Assembly: GCF_008634025.1 (NCBI RefSeq)
Contig: NZ_PDCM01000002.1
Location: 3,125,001-3,189,000 of the forward strand
Source: Streptomyces albofaciens JCM 4342
GTDB taxonomy: Bacteria > Actinomycetota > Actinomycetes > Streptomycetales > Streptomycetaceae
DNA: 64,000 nt
Direction of reading: 5' to 3'
The notes below the pieces were generated by a model. The model saw nothing but the letters and a program-made list of their open reading frames with translations, was not told the origin of the DNA and searched no databases. The translations under genes were made by a program, and so were the position numbers. Below are positions 8,033 to 16,470 of this stretch, piece after piece. The first letter of the stretch is position 1. Each line of letters begins with the position of its first letter.

Positions 8033-8995
8033 GTGAAGGATCTCGAACGCGGCACGCGGATGGCGCCCGGTGTGGCCATCCCCGAGCAGCATGCCCGGCC
8101 GCAACCGGTGGGCGCGGATGACCACGGCGGCCGGTTGGACGCGGAGCAGGCAGAGCGGGCGGACCACATGGACCACAGCGAGCACAGGCGGAACGAGCGC
8201 GATCCGCACACCCCGCACCACCCTCATGACCCTCACGACCCCCATGACCGGAGCGGCGCGCGGGCGATGTTCTACGAGCTGCGCAAGCTGCCCGACGGCT
8301 CGGCGGAGCGCGCCGAACTGCGCAACGCGCTCGTGCGCATGCACCTGCCGCTGGTCGAGCACCTGGCCCGGCGCTTCCGCAACCGCGGCGAGCCGCTGGA
8401 CGATCTGACGCAGGTCGCCACCATCGGCCTGATCAAGTCCGTGGACCGCTTCGACCCGGACCGCGGCGTGGAGTTCTCCACGTACGCCACGCCCACCGTC
8501 GTCGGCGAGATCAAGCGGCACTTCCGCGACAAGGGCTGGGCGGTCCGGGTGCCCCGCCGCCTCCAGGAGCTGCGGCTGTCGCTGACCACCGCGACCGCCG
8601 AGCTCTCCCAGCGCCACGGCCGCGCCCCCACGGTCCACGAGCTCGCCGAGCACCTCGCGATCTCCGAGGAAGAGGTCCTGGAGGGCCTGGAGTCGGCGAA
8701 CGCGTACAGCACCCTGTCCCTGGACGTGCCGGACACCGACGACGAGTCGCCTGCCGTCGCCGACACCCTCGGCGCCGAGGACGAGGCGCTGGAGGGTGTC
8801 GAGTACCGCGAATCCCTCAAGCCGCTGCTGGAGGACCTGCCGCCGCGCGAGAAGAAGATCCTGCTGCTGCGCTTCTTCGGCAACATGACCCAGTCGCAGA
8901 TCGCCCAGGAGGTCGGCATCTCGCAGATGCACGTCTCCCGTCTGCTGGCCCGCACCCTGGCCCAGCTCCGCGACAAGCTCCTCGTGGAGGAGTGA
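8033..8995 (+). CDS. sigH: RNA polymerase sigma factor SigH (SigB/SigF family)
   Basis: A 320-residue group 3 sigma factor for osmotic and general stress and development. Region 2 is LVRMHLPLVEHLARRFRNRGEPLDDLTQVATIGLIKSVDRFDPDRG (written in two parts: ending GVEFSTYATPTVVGEIKRHF), region 3 is VRVPRRLQELR onward, and region 4 ends with FFGNMTQSQIAQEVGISQMHVSRLL. About 80 residues precede region 2, and this extension has a His-Pro-Asp repeat (HTPHHPHDPHDPHD). Internal ATG codons before region 2 could give shorter forms, as reported for S. coelicolor SigH. The GTG start lies 17 bp after prsH. Confidence 0.92.
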   Translation: MKDLERGTRMAPGVAIPEQHARPQPVGADDHGGRLDAEQAERADHMDHSEHRRNERDPHTPHHPHDPHDPHDRSGARAMFYELRKLPDGSAERAELRNALVRMHLPLVEHLARRFRNRGEPLDDLTQVATIGLIKSVDRFDPDRGVEFSTYATPTVVGEIKRHFRDKGWAVRVPRRLQELRLSLTTATAELSQRHGRAPTVHELAEHLAISEEEVLEGLESANAYSTLSLDVPDTDDESPAVADTLGAEDEALEGVEYRESLKPLLEDLPPREKKILLLRFFGNMTQSQIAQEVGISQMHVSRLLARTLAQLRDKLLVEE

Positions 8996-9191
8996 GCCCA
9001 CCCCTTCCGTCGTCGGCCACCGCCCCGGTCTCACCAGGAGCCCGGGGCGCCGTACGTCGGCCGCCCGACGGCGGCCCGGCGGCGTGCGTACCGCCCGTAC
9101 GGCCACGGCCCGCCCGTACGGCCGCCGCGCGCCGCCATCGCGCCCGGTACGGATGAGGTACGGACGGGCCACCGCCCTGGGGCACGGGCGC

Positions 9192-9791
9192 TCAGTCGCG
9201 GGGCGCGATCCCCAGCGCCTCCGTGGCGGTCGGGTTCACCAGCAGGGCGAGCACCGCGACGGCGACCACCGCCAGGCCGATGCCGGCCGCGATCAGCGCG
9301 CCGCCGCCGTTCACCAGCGTCCAGGCCACCGGGAACGCCACGATCTGGGTGATCAGCGAGGGCCCGCGGCTCCAGCGGCGGCGCAGCCACAGCCCGCGCG
9401 CCGCGACCAGCGGCAGCGCCGCCAGCGCCAGCACGGTCAGGCCGCCCATCTCCGCCTGCCGGGGGCTGTCGGGCGAGCCGGCCAGGCCCATGACGAGCAT
9501 GTAGACGCCGAGCGCGGCCAGCGCCAGGCCCTCGACGGCGGTGAGCACCGCGGCGGCGGCGATCCGGCCCGGCCGGGGTCCGCTCGGCCCGGCAGCGGCG
9601 TCGGCGGCCTTGCCGGACCCGGTCGCGGCCTTCTTCCCGCCGTCGCCCGTCCGGGCGCCCTTGGCGGACGAGGCGCCCTTCGCGCCCGCGGCCCGTGCGT
9701 CCGTTCCGTCCGGCTTGCCGCCCCGCGTCGCCTCGGCCGGCCGGGTGGGCCGGGCCGCCTTGGCCGCGGGGCGCTTCTGCTTGCTGCTCAC
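9192..9791 (-). CDS. membrane protein with Ala/Lys-rich N-terminal tail
   Basis: A protein of 199 residues. The first 85 or so are a low-complexity Ala/Lys/Gly tail (SSKQKRPAAKAARPTRPAEA...), followed by four predicted membrane helices (IAAAAVLTAVEGLALAALGV; GLTVLALAALPLVAARGLW; LITQIVAFPVAWTLVNGGGA; GIGLAVVAVAVLALLV). The GTG at 9791 is the likely start; an upstream ATG adds eleven atypical residues. The equivalent gene lies beside sigH and wblE in other Streptomyces, without known function. Between it and sigH (8996-9191) there are several CCGTACGG-containing hairpins but no gene. Confidence 0.75.
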   Translation of the reverse strand: MSSKQKRPAAKAARPTRPAEATRGGKPDGTDARAAGAKGASSAKGARTGDGGKKAATGSGKAADAAAGPSGPRPGRIAAAAVLTAVEGLALAALGVYMLVMGLAGSPDSPRQAEMGGLTVLALAALPLVAARGLWLRRRWSRGPSLITQIVAFPVAWTLVNGGGALIAAGIGLAVVAVAVLALLVNPTATEALGIAPRD

Positions 9792-9873
9792 CCCAGCAGG
9801 GTAGCCCCGGGGTGCCCTCCGCACGGCGGGCAGGGAGTGGGTCGGGTACCGGCAAGTAGGTACCCTGCATCAC

Positions 9874-10842
9874 ATGCGCGCACTTCTCGTGGTCAATCCC
9901 GCAGCTACCACCACCAGTGCGCGTACGCGTGAAGTGCTCACCCACGCGCTGGCCAGCGACCTGAAGCTGGAGGTCGCCGAGACGCAGTACCGGGGGCACG
10001 CCCGCGACCTGGCCCGGCAGGCCGCGGAGGGCGGTCAGATCGAGCTGGTCGTGGCGCTCGGCGGCGACGGCACGGTCAACGAGGTCGTCAACGGTCTGCT
10101 GACCCACGGCCCCGACCCCGAGGCGCTGCCCCGCCTCGCCGTCGTCCCCGGCGGCTCCACCAATGTCTTCGCCCGCGCCCTGGGTCTGCCGAACGACGTG
10201 GTCGAGGCGACCGGTGCCCTCCTGGACGCGCTGCGTGACGGCAGCGAGCGCACGGTCGGCCTGGGGCTGGCGGCGGGCACCCCGGGCAGCGACGACGAGG
10301 GCGTGCCGGCCCGCTGGTTCACCTTCTGCGCGGGCTTCGGCTTCGACGCCGGGGTGGTCGGCCGGGTCGAACAGCAGCGGGAGCGCGGCAAGCGATCGAC
10401 GCACTCGCTCTACATGCGGCAGGTGCTGCGGCAGTACGCCGGCGAGTCGAACCGCCGGCACGGCACGATCACCCTGGAGCGGCCGGGCGAGGACCCGGTG
10501 GAACACCTGGTCATGTCGATAATCTGCAACACCGCCCCCTGGACCTACTTGGGCAACCGTCCGGTCTACCCGGCGCCCGCGGCGTCCTTCGACACGGCCC
10601 TGGACGTCTTCGCCCTGTCGAAACTCTCCGCGACCGCGGTGACGCGCTACGCGACGCAGCTCCTGACGTCAACACCGGAGCGCGGCCCCCGTGGCAAGCA
10701 TGTGGTCTCGCTCCATGACTTGACGGACTTCACCTTGCATTCGCAGGCGCCACTGCCCTTCCAGATGGACGGCGACCACCTGGGACTCCGTACGAGCGTG
10801 ACGTTCACAGGCGTTCGCCGTGCACTGCGTGTGATTGTGTGA
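9874..10842 (+). CDS. diacylglycerol kinase / lipid kinase family protein
   Basis: A 322-residue member of the DAGK catalytic family. RALLVVNPAATTTS begins the fold, VALGGDGTVNEVVNGL is the nucleotide-binding GGDGT motif, and VVPGGSTNVFARALGLP is the second conserved block. Such enzymes phosphorylate diacylglycerol or sphingoid-like lipids at the membrane. The start ATG 9874 follows GTACCCTGCATCAC and may belong to a very short leader. The gene is divergent from the membrane protein and upstream of wblE. Confidence 0.88.
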   Translation: MRALLVVNPAATTTSARTREVLTHALASDLKLEVAETQYRGHARDLARQAAEGGQIELVVALGGDGTVNEVVNGLLTHGPDPEALPRLAVVPGGSTNVFARALGLPNDVVEATGALLDALRDGSERTVGLGLAAGTPGSDDEGVPARWFTFCAGFGFDAGVVGRVEQQRERGKRSTHSLYMRQVLRQYAGESNRRHGTITLERPGEDPVEHLVMSIICNTAPWTYLGNRPVYPAPAASFDTALDVFALSKLSATAVTRYATQLLTSTPERGPRGKHVVSLHDLTDFTLHSQAPLPFQMDGDHLGLRTSVTFTGVRRALRVIV

Positions 10843-11162
10843 GCAGTAGGGCCTAAAGTCCTTTCAGTCGAACGTTTAGGCTGACTTCCACCCCCTAGAA
10901 GTACGGCTGTGACCTAGGCGACACCAAGGAATCAAAAAAAAGTTTCCGGAAGGGGTTGTATCCGCCGCCGAGGTTTGCGACTCTCTTCATGGCGATCGGG
11001 ACGGCCGTTTCTACCGGCCCCCTTGAGAGCCCGAATCCCCCTCCTCATTCTCAGGACCGCACCAGTTCTCAACTGGGGTTCGGCCCTTCCCTTGTGGAGG
11101 GATTCGTGAAAGCGTTCACATTCACAAGCAACGATCCCGTCACACGAGGAGATGGAGCAGCC
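10843..11162 (+). promoter_or_regulatory. long leader/promoter region of wblE
   Basis: A 320-bp stretch without a convincing gene, in front of wblE. It contains an A-rich run (AATCAAAAAAAAG at about 10931-10943) and a GAGG-type ribosome binding site shortly before the ATG (ACGAGGAGATGG, 11145-11156). The length suggests a long 5' leader. I could not assign a promoter. Confidence 0.4.
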
Positions 11163-11420
11163 ATGGACTGGCGTCACCGCGCCGTTTGCCGCGAGGAAGA
11201 CCCCGAGCTCTTCTTCCCCATCGGCAACACCGGTCCTGCGCTGCTGCAGATCGAGGAAGCCAAGGCCGTCTGCCGCCGCTGCCCCGTCATGGAGCAGTGC
11301 CTGCAGTGGGCGCTGGAGTCCGGCCAGGACTCCGGTGTCTGGGGTGGCCTCAGCGAGGACGAGCGCCGCGCCATGAAGCGCCGTGCAGCTCGCAACCGGG
11401 CGCGCAACGCCAGCGCCTGA
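11163..11420 (+). CDS. wblE: WhiB-family iron-sulfur regulator WblE
   Basis: An 85-residue WhiB-like protein. Cysteines 9, 37, 40 and 46 fit the C-Xn-CxxC-x5-C pattern that binds a 4Fe-4S cluster; SGVWGGLSEDER is the conserved turn, and KRRAARNRARNASA is the basic DNA-contacting tail. WblE is the Streptomyces counterpart of mycobacterial WhiB1, which binds the housekeeping sigma factor and is nitric-oxide sensitive. That role is known for the family, not shown here. The ATG at 11163 gives the standard length. Confidence 0.95.
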   Translation: MDWRHRAVCREEDPELFFPIGNTGPALLQIEEAKAVCRRCPVMEQCLQWALESGQDSGVWGGLSEDERRAMKRRAARNRARNASA

Positions 11421-11520
11421 CCGCAGACGCCCCCCGTGGCCCCCGAGCCGCAGCGCGCAGTACCCCCACCGCTCCCCCAGCGCCCCGGGCGCCTGGGAGC
11501 CCCCCACGCAACGTGAGCTT

Positions 11521-11551
11521 TGAGCCCCGGACCAGATGGGTCCGGGGCTTA
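11521..11551 (+). terminator. terminator after wblE
   Basis: A stem of about 10 bp (GCCCCGGACC at 11524 paired with GGTCCGGGGC) with an AGAT-type loop, about 100 bp after the wblE stop. The T-run is weak. Confidence 0.7.
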
Positions 11552-11821
11552 CTGCTGTTCACACCACGGGCAGGCCGGGATTCACGGCACCGCCCCCAGG
11601 TCCGGACCGACCCGCCACCGGTCCACGCCCCGCGCCTCTCCCCGTCCGGGAATGCGCGGCACCGCCACACCGTCGTCCATTCGCCGCCGTCGCCGTCACT
11701 CTTTCGTTACGTCGATCTGCTGTACGGCGGTGGGGCGACCCGGCCGTCCGCGCGGACTTCTCTCCCGTATTCCTTCCCGAATTCCTTTCGGCTGCCGCTC
11801 ACTTGATGAGCGGCGGCTTCA
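11552..11821. other. non-coding gap between wblE and the histidine kinase
   Basis: These 270 bp between convergent genes show no ORF that looks like a gene. A short hairpin (GCCGCTCA ... TGAGCGGC, about 11793-11813) immediately after the kinase stop codon may terminate the leftward transcript. Confidence 0.5.
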
Positions 11822-13291
11822 TCAGTGCTTCTCCGCTCGTACGGGAATGTCGAGAATCACCTGAGTGCCCCGTTCGGCGCCGGGCACCATGTCGAACTTT
11901 CCCCCCAACTCACCCTCCACCAGCGTGCGTACGATTTGCAGCCCGAGGTTCCCGGCCCGGTGCGGATCGAACCCGTCCGGCAGGCCGCGGCCGTTGTCCT
12001 GGACGGTGACCAGCAGGCGGGGCTCCGTACGGCTGCCGCCGCGCACCGCGCCGACCTCGACGGACCCCTGGTCGCCCGGGACGAAGGCGTGTTCGAGGGC
12101 GTTCTGCAGGACCTCCGTGAGGACCATGGAGAGCGGGGTGGCGACCTCGGCGTCGAGTATGCCGAAGCGGCCGGTGCGGCGGGCGGTCACGGCGCCCGGC
12201 GCGATCTCCGCGACCATCGCCAGCACCCGGTCCGCGATCTCGTCGAACTCCACGCGCTCGTCGAGGTTCTGGGACAGCGTCTCGTGCACGATCGCGATCG
12301 AACCGACCCTGCGCACCGCCTCGTTGAGTGCTTCGCGCCCCTGTTCGGAGTCCATCCGGCGGGACTGGAGGCGCAGCAGCGCGGCGACGGTCTGCAGGTT
12401 GTTCTTCACCCGGTGGTGGATCTCCCGGATGGTGGCGTCCTTGGTGATCAGTTCCCGTTCGCGCCGCCGGAGTTCGGTGACGTCGCGCAGCAGGACCAGC
12501 GAACCGATGTGCGTGCCCTTGGGCTTGAGCGGGATGGCGCGCAGCTGGATCACCCCGTCGTCCCCCTCGACCTCGAACTCCCGCGGCGCCCATCCGCTGG
12601 CCAGCTTGACCAGCGCCTCGTCCACCGGGCCGCGTGCGGGGGCGAGTTCGGCGGTGGTCCGGCCCAGGTGGTGGCCGACGAGGTCGGCGGCGAGGCCCAG
12701 GCGGTGGTACGCGGACAGCGCGTTCGGGCTGGCGTACTGGACGACGCCGTCCGCGTCGAGCCGGATCAGCCCGTCGCCGGCGCGCGGCGAGGCGTCCATG
12801 TCGACCTGCTGGCCGGGGAAGGGAAAGGATCCTGCGGCGATCATCTGCGCGAGGTCCGAGGCGCTCTGGAGGTACGTGAGCTCCAGCCGGCTCGGTGTCC
12901 GCACGGTCAGCAGGTTGGTGTTCCGGGCGATCACTCCCAGTACCCGGCCCTCCCGGCGCACCGGGATCGACTCGACCCGTACAGGCACCTCCTCGCGCCA
13001 CTCGGGGTCGCCCTCGCGTACGATCCGTCCCTCGTCCAGGGCGGAGTCGAGCATCGGCCGGCGGCCACGCGGAACGAGGTGGCCGACCATGTCGTCCTGG
13101 TAGGAGGTCGGCCCGGTGTTGGGCCGCATCTGGGCGACGGACACGTACCGGGTGCCGTCGAGGGTGGGGACCCACAGGACGAGGTCGGCGAAGGAGAGGT
13201 CGGAGAGCAGCTGCCACTCCGACACCAGCAGGTGCAGCCATTCCAGGTCGGAGTCGCTGAGGGCGGTGTGCTGGCGTACGAGATCGTTCAT
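11822..13291 (-). CDS. PdtaS-like sensor histidine kinase
   Basis: A soluble 489-residue histidine kinase. An N-terminal GAF-like region (residues 1-150) is followed by a PAS domain (about 170-270) and then the HisKA_2 dimerisation helix EIHHRVKNNLQTVAALLRLQ, with the phospho-accepting His near residue 292. An HWE-like ATPase domain follows (N-box LQNALEHAF, then DNGRGLPDGF and GNLGLQIVRTLVEGEL). This is the layout of M. tuberculosis PdtaS, whose partner PdtaR is an RNA-binding ANTAR antiterminator. No response regulator is adjacent. ATG 13291 is preferred over an upstream start. A dre-like site lies 70 bp upstream. Confidence 0.9.
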   Translation of the reverse strand: MNDLVRQHTALSDSDLEWLHLLVSEWQLLSDLSFADLVLWVPTLDGTRYVSVAQMRPNTGPTSYQDDMVGHLVPRGRRPMLDSALDEGRIVREGDPEWREEVPVRVESIPVRREGRVLGVIARNTNLLTVRTPSRLELTYLQSASDLAQMIAAGSFPFPGQQVDMDASPRAGDGLIRLDADGVVQYASPNALSAYHRLGLAADLVGHHLGRTTAELAPARGPVDEALVKLASGWAPREFEVEGDDGVIQLRAIPLKPKGTHIGSLVLLRDVTELRRRERELITKDATIREIHHRVKNNLQTVAALLRLQSRRMDSEQGREALNEAVRRVGSIAIVHETLSQNLDERVEFDEIADRVLAMVAEIAPGAVTARRTGRFGILDAEVATPLSMVLTEVLQNALEHAFVPGDQGSVEVGAVRGGSRTEPRLLVTVQDNGRGLPDGFDPHRAGNLGLQIVRTLVEGELGGKFDMVPGAERGTQVILDIPVRAEKH

Positions 13292-13361
13292 GGAGGGCAC
13301 GCCCTGGAGCCTACCGGCGTACGGTGGGGGTGTTGCCCGTGCAAGGGCATGGACAGATCTA

Positions 13362-13377
13362 AATGGTCTAGTCCACA
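13362..13377 (-). promoter_or_regulatory. candidate DasR operator (dre-like) upstream of the histidine kinase
   Basis: AATGGTCTAGTCCACA matches the dre palindrome (ACTGGTCTAGACCAGT type) at most positions, with the central TGGTCTAG intact and one change in the right half. It lies 71-86 bp upstream of the kinase start. This is inference; binding is not known to me. Confidence 0.45.
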
Positions 13378-13663
13378 ATGAGTTGGGTATCGCAGCCCGC
13401 GAGGGCGGCCGTCAGGCCCGCGGTATCCCGCCAAGAACCTGCGGAACCTCCGCTCTCCCCGCACAGGAGGGCGGATAGAGGTCCGAGCGCTCTCTGCCCT
13501 GACTGCGCGACGGCCTCGAATCGACCGGCCTCCGGGCGTGCGTGCGTTCCTGCCGCACGTGGGGCGCATCGCGCCGCCGGGCCGGCCGATGAAGCTCCGG
13601 GCTGCGGTGCCGGACAGGTTGAGGGTCCTGTCCCGGCGCCGCGGCCCGCGGGTGTTTCCGCCG
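13378..13663. other. non-coding gap between histidine kinase and TetR gene
   Basis: Apart from the dre-like site just before it, I see no gene or clear element in these 286 bp. Reading frames here are shadows with poor start signals. Confidence 0.4.
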
Positions 13664-14281
13664 CTACTCGCCCTCGCTCTTCCCCGGGGGCCAGGCGGCC
13701 ATCGCCAGCTCGGCCACCCGCTCCAGCGTCGTACGGTCCGCGCCGTCCCTGGCCTGCTGGGACATGCCCTGGAGGACGGCCGCGCAGTAGGTCGCGAGCG
13801 CGTGCGCGTCGGTTCCGGCAGGCAGCTCACCGGCCGCGATGTCGCCGCGGATCCGCCCCTCGATCGTCTCCACGTTCTCGGCGCGCCGCTCCTGGAGGCC
13901 ACGCATGACGTCCTCGGACTGCGCCGTGCAGTTGGTGGCGGCCGTGATGACCATGCAGCCGCGCGGGTAGCCCGGAAGGGTGTGGAAGGCCGCCGCCTCG
14001 CGCAGCATCCGCGCCACGGCCCGGCGCGCCGTCGGCTCCTCGGCGAGGGCCCGGCCGGAGAACGCGCCGAAGTCCCGGACGTACGCCTCGATCGCCTCCT
14101 CGAAGAGCGTCCGCTTGTCACCGAACGCCGCGTACAGGCTCGGCGCCTTGATGCCCATGGCCGCGGTCAGGTCCGCGATGGAGACCGCTTCGTAGCCGTG
14201 CTCCCAGAAGGCCCGCATCGCCTGCTCCAGAGCCGTCTCCCGGTCGAAGGACCGGGGCCGCCCACGCTGTTTCGTCGCCAT
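13664..14281 (-). CDS. TetR-family regulator
   Basis: A 205-residue repressor. The N-terminal HTH is RETALEQAMRAFWEHGYEAVSIADLTAAMGIKAPSLYAAFGDK, written here in its two halves around the turn at GYEAVS; the C-terminal ligand domain has a cysteine in ATNCTAQSEDVM. The family typically binds a palindrome in the divergent promoter and is released by a small ligand. Its start is 80 bp from the divergent SDR gene, which it probably represses. Confidence 0.9.
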   Translation of the reverse strand: MATKQRGRPRSFDRETALEQAMRAFWEHGYEAVSIADLTAAMGIKAPSLYAAFGDKRTLFEEAIEAYVRDFGAFSGRALAEEPTARRAVARMLREAAAFHTLPGYPRGCMVITAATNCTAQSEDVMRGLQERRAENVETIEGRIRGDIAAGELPAGTDAHALATYCAAVLQGMSQQARDGADRTTLERVAELAMAAWPPGKSEGE

Positions 14282-14314
14282 CCCCCCATTCTATAGCGCC
14301 CACTACGAAATCTC

Positions 14315-14335
14315 TGCTAGCGTCTTTCTTTAGCA
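14315..14335. promoter_or_regulatory. candidate TetR operator in the TetR/SDR divergent promoter
   Basis: An inverted repeat TGCTA (14315-14319) and TAGCA (14331-14335) with an 11-bp centre, lying midway between the two divergent starts. Its position and spacing suit a TetR dimer. Inference only. Confidence 0.4.
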
Positions 14336-14361
14336 ACCGATACAGAAAGGGGGGCGCGGTC

Positions 14362-15117
14362 ATGGGCGTGCTCACGGGCAGGACGGCGCTGGTCACGGGC
14401 GGCAGCAGGGGCATCGGCCGGGCGATCGCCGAGCGGCTGGGCCGGGACGGCGCACGGGTCGCGGTGCATTACGGACGCGACGGGACCGCCGCGAAGGAAA
14501 CGGTGACGGCGATCGAGGAGGCCGGCGGCCGGGCCTTCGCCCTCCAGGCCGAGCTGGGCGTCCCGGGCGACGCCGCGGCCCTGTGGTCCGCGTTCGACGC
14601 GCAGGCCGACGGCCTGGACATCCTGGTGAACAACGCGGGCGTGACCGGCCGGCGCGAACCGCTCCAGCAGGCGACGGAGGAAGACTTCGACCACGTCTTC
14701 GCGGTCAACACGAAGGCCCCGTTCTTCATCACCCAGCTGGGCCTGGACCGGCTGCGCGACGGCGGCCGCGTCATCAACATATCGACGGGCCTGACCCACG
14801 GTGTCGCCGTGCCCGAACTGATCGCCTACGCGATGACCAAGGGCGCCATGGACGCCTTCACCTCCACTCTCGCCAAGGCCCTGGCTCCCCGCGGCATCAC
14901 GGTCAACGCGGTCGCCCCCGGCGTCGTCGACACCGACATGAACGCGAGCTGGCTCCGCGACGACCCCGAAGCCTGGCAGGCGTCCTCGGCCGTGTCCCCG
15001 TTCGGCCGCGTGGGCGAGCCCCGCGACATCGGCGACATCACCGCTTTTCTGGCCTCGGACGACAGCCGCTGGGTCACGGGACAGTGGATCGACGCGACCG
15101 GGGGTGCGCTGCTTTGA
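14362..15117 (+). CDS. short-chain dehydrogenase/reductase
   Basis: A 251-residue NAD(P)-dependent oxidoreductase. The cofactor motif is ALVTGGSRGIGRAIAERLG (TGxxxGIG), the family motif LVNNAGVTGR follows, and the active site is seen as ISTGLTHG...YAMTKGAMD (Ser, Tyr-x-x-x-Lys). The C-terminal DDSRWVTGQWIDATGG is typical of the classical type. The substrate is unknown. It is divergent from the TetR gene and probably its target. Confidence 0.9.
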   Translation: MGVLTGRTALVTGGSRGIGRAIAERLGRDGARVAVHYGRDGTAAKETVTAIEEAGGRAFALQAELGVPGDAAALWSAFDAQADGLDILVNNAGVTGRREPLQQATEEDFDHVFAVNTKAPFFITQLGLDRLRDGGRVINISTGLTHGVAVPELIAYAMTKGAMDAFTSTLAKALAPRGITVNAVAPGVVDTDMNASWLRDDPEAWQASSAVSPFGRVGEPRDIGDITAFLASDDSRWVTGQWIDATGGALL

Positions 15118-15420
15118 GGTGAGGCGGCGGCGCCGGGTGCGGTGGTGCGACGCGAGGGGGCGCCACTGCGGGGCGAGGGGGCACTGCCGCGACGCGAGGG
15201 GGGCGCTGCTGCGAGGCGGGGGGGGCACTGTCGCGACGCGAGGGGGGCGCTAGCGCGACGCGGGGTGCACTGCTGCGACGTGAGGGCGTGGCGCTGCCGC
15301 GACGCGACGGAGGCGCTGCCGCGACGCGAGGGGGGCGCTGCTGCGAGGCGGGAAAGGCGTCGCTTTGAGGTGGGTGGGGGTGGGGTGGGGCGGGGCGGGG
15401 GGCCGGGGAGGGAGGGCCCA
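15118..15420. repeat. degenerate GC-rich tandem repeats
   Basis: Multiple imperfect copies of a unit close to GCGACGCGAGGGGGCGCTGC (for example around 15148, 15187, 15232, 15300 and 15320) fill most of this 300-bp stretch between the SDR gene and nagB. Spacing is irregular. No gene is seen. It resembles a decayed minisatellite. Confidence 0.7.
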
Positions 15421-15519
15421 GTAACAGCTCACCCCTCCCCCGCCCCCAGCCCCCATTTCGCCCCCTGTTCAGCCCCGGGTTGCCGGATGTCTCCAGGGGT
15501 GTCGGGCGCGCTCTGGTAG

Positions 15520-15535
15520 ATTGGTCTATACCACA
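15520..15535 (+). promoter_or_regulatory. dre operator (DasR site) upstream of nagB
   Basis: ATTGGTCTATACCACA, a near-perfect dre palindrome, lies 30-45 bp before the nagB start. DasR binds such sites and is released by glucosamine-6-phosphate, the NagB substrate. Confidence 0.85.
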
Positions 15536-15564
15536 CGACCACTCTCCAGATCGGCAGGCTCAGC

Positions 15565-16347
15565 GTGGAAGTTGTCATCGTCCCGGACGCCAAGGCAGGC
15601 GGCGAGCTGATCGCGGAGGCCATCGCCGCCCTGGTCCGCCGCAAGCCCGAGGCGCTGTTGGGTGTGGCCACCGGCTCGACTCCGCTGCCCGTCTACGAAG
15701 CACTGGCGGCCAAGGTCCGCGACGGGGGCGTGGATGTCTCGCGTACCCGCATCTGCCAGCTCGACGAGTACGTGGGGCTGCCCGCCGGGCACCCCGAGTC
15801 GTACCGGTCCGTGGTGCTCCGCGAGGTCGTGGAGCCGCTGGGGCTCGGCGAGGACGCGTTCATGGGGCCCGACGGCACCGCCGAGGACGTGCAGGCGGCC
15901 TGCGAGGCGTACGACCGCGCGCTGGGCGAGGCCGGCGGCGTGGACCTCCAGCTGCTGGGCATCGGCACCGACGGGCACATCGGCTTCAACGAGCCGTGCT
16001 CCTCGCTCGCGTCCCGCACCCGGATCAAGACGCTGACGCAGCAGACCCGGGAGGACAACGCCCGGTTCTTCGACAGCCTGGACGAGGTGCCCCACCACGT
16101 CATCACCCAGGGCATCGGCACCATCCTGGAGGCCCGCCACCTGGTGCTGCTGGCCACCGGCGAGGGCAAGGCGGACGCCGTGGCGCAGTCCGTCGAGGGC
16201 CCGGTCTCGGCGCTGGTGCCGGCGTCCGCGCTTCAGCTGCACCCGCACGCCACGGTCGTCGTCGACGAGGCCGCCGCGTCCAAGCTCAAGCTGGCCGACT
16301 ACTTCCGCGCCACGTACGCCGCCAAGCCGGAGTGGCAGGGCCTGTAA
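15565..16347 (+). CDS. nagB: glucosamine-6-phosphate deaminase
   Basis: Converts glucosamine-6-phosphate to fructose-6-phosphate and ammonia, sending aminosugar carbon into glycolysis. The 260-residue protein shows LLGVATGSTPLPVYEAL, QLDEYVGLP and LLGIGTDGHIGFNEP (the catalytic Asp/His/Glu region), all diagnostic. The GTG start at 15565 is followed by MEVVIVPDAKAGGELIA, the family's usual start. A dre site precedes it, so DasR should repress it. It converges on the das operon. Confidence 0.96.
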   Translation: MEVVIVPDAKAGGELIAEAIAALVRRKPEALLGVATGSTPLPVYEALAAKVRDGGVDVSRTRICQLDEYVGLPAGHPESYRSVVLREVVEPLGLGEDAFMGPDGTAEDVQAACEAYDRALGEAGGVDLQLLGIGTDGHIGFNEPCSSLASRTRIKTLTQQTREDNARFFDSLDEVPHHVITQGIGTILEARHLVLLATGEGKADAVAQSVEGPVSALVPASALQLHPHATVVVDEAAASKLKLADYFRATYAAKPEWQGL

Positions 16348-16367
16348 GAGCCGACCACTGCCGAACG

Positions 16368-16409
16368 CGACGCGGCCGGGGCACCCACGTGGGTGCCCCG
16401 GCCGCGTCG
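16368..16409. terminator. 42-bp perfect palindrome, bidirectional terminator
   Basis: A perfect inverted repeat with two 21-nt arms and no loop nucleotides (centre CACGTG at 16389) between the nagB stop and the convergent hexosaminidase gene. It should terminate transcripts from both sides. There is no T-run, as is common in Streptomyces. Confidence 0.85.
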
Positions 16410-16470
16410 TGTCCTGCGCCGGACGTCCGGTCCGCCGGGCCGCGGCTCCCCTTCCGCGGCCCGGCGGAGT

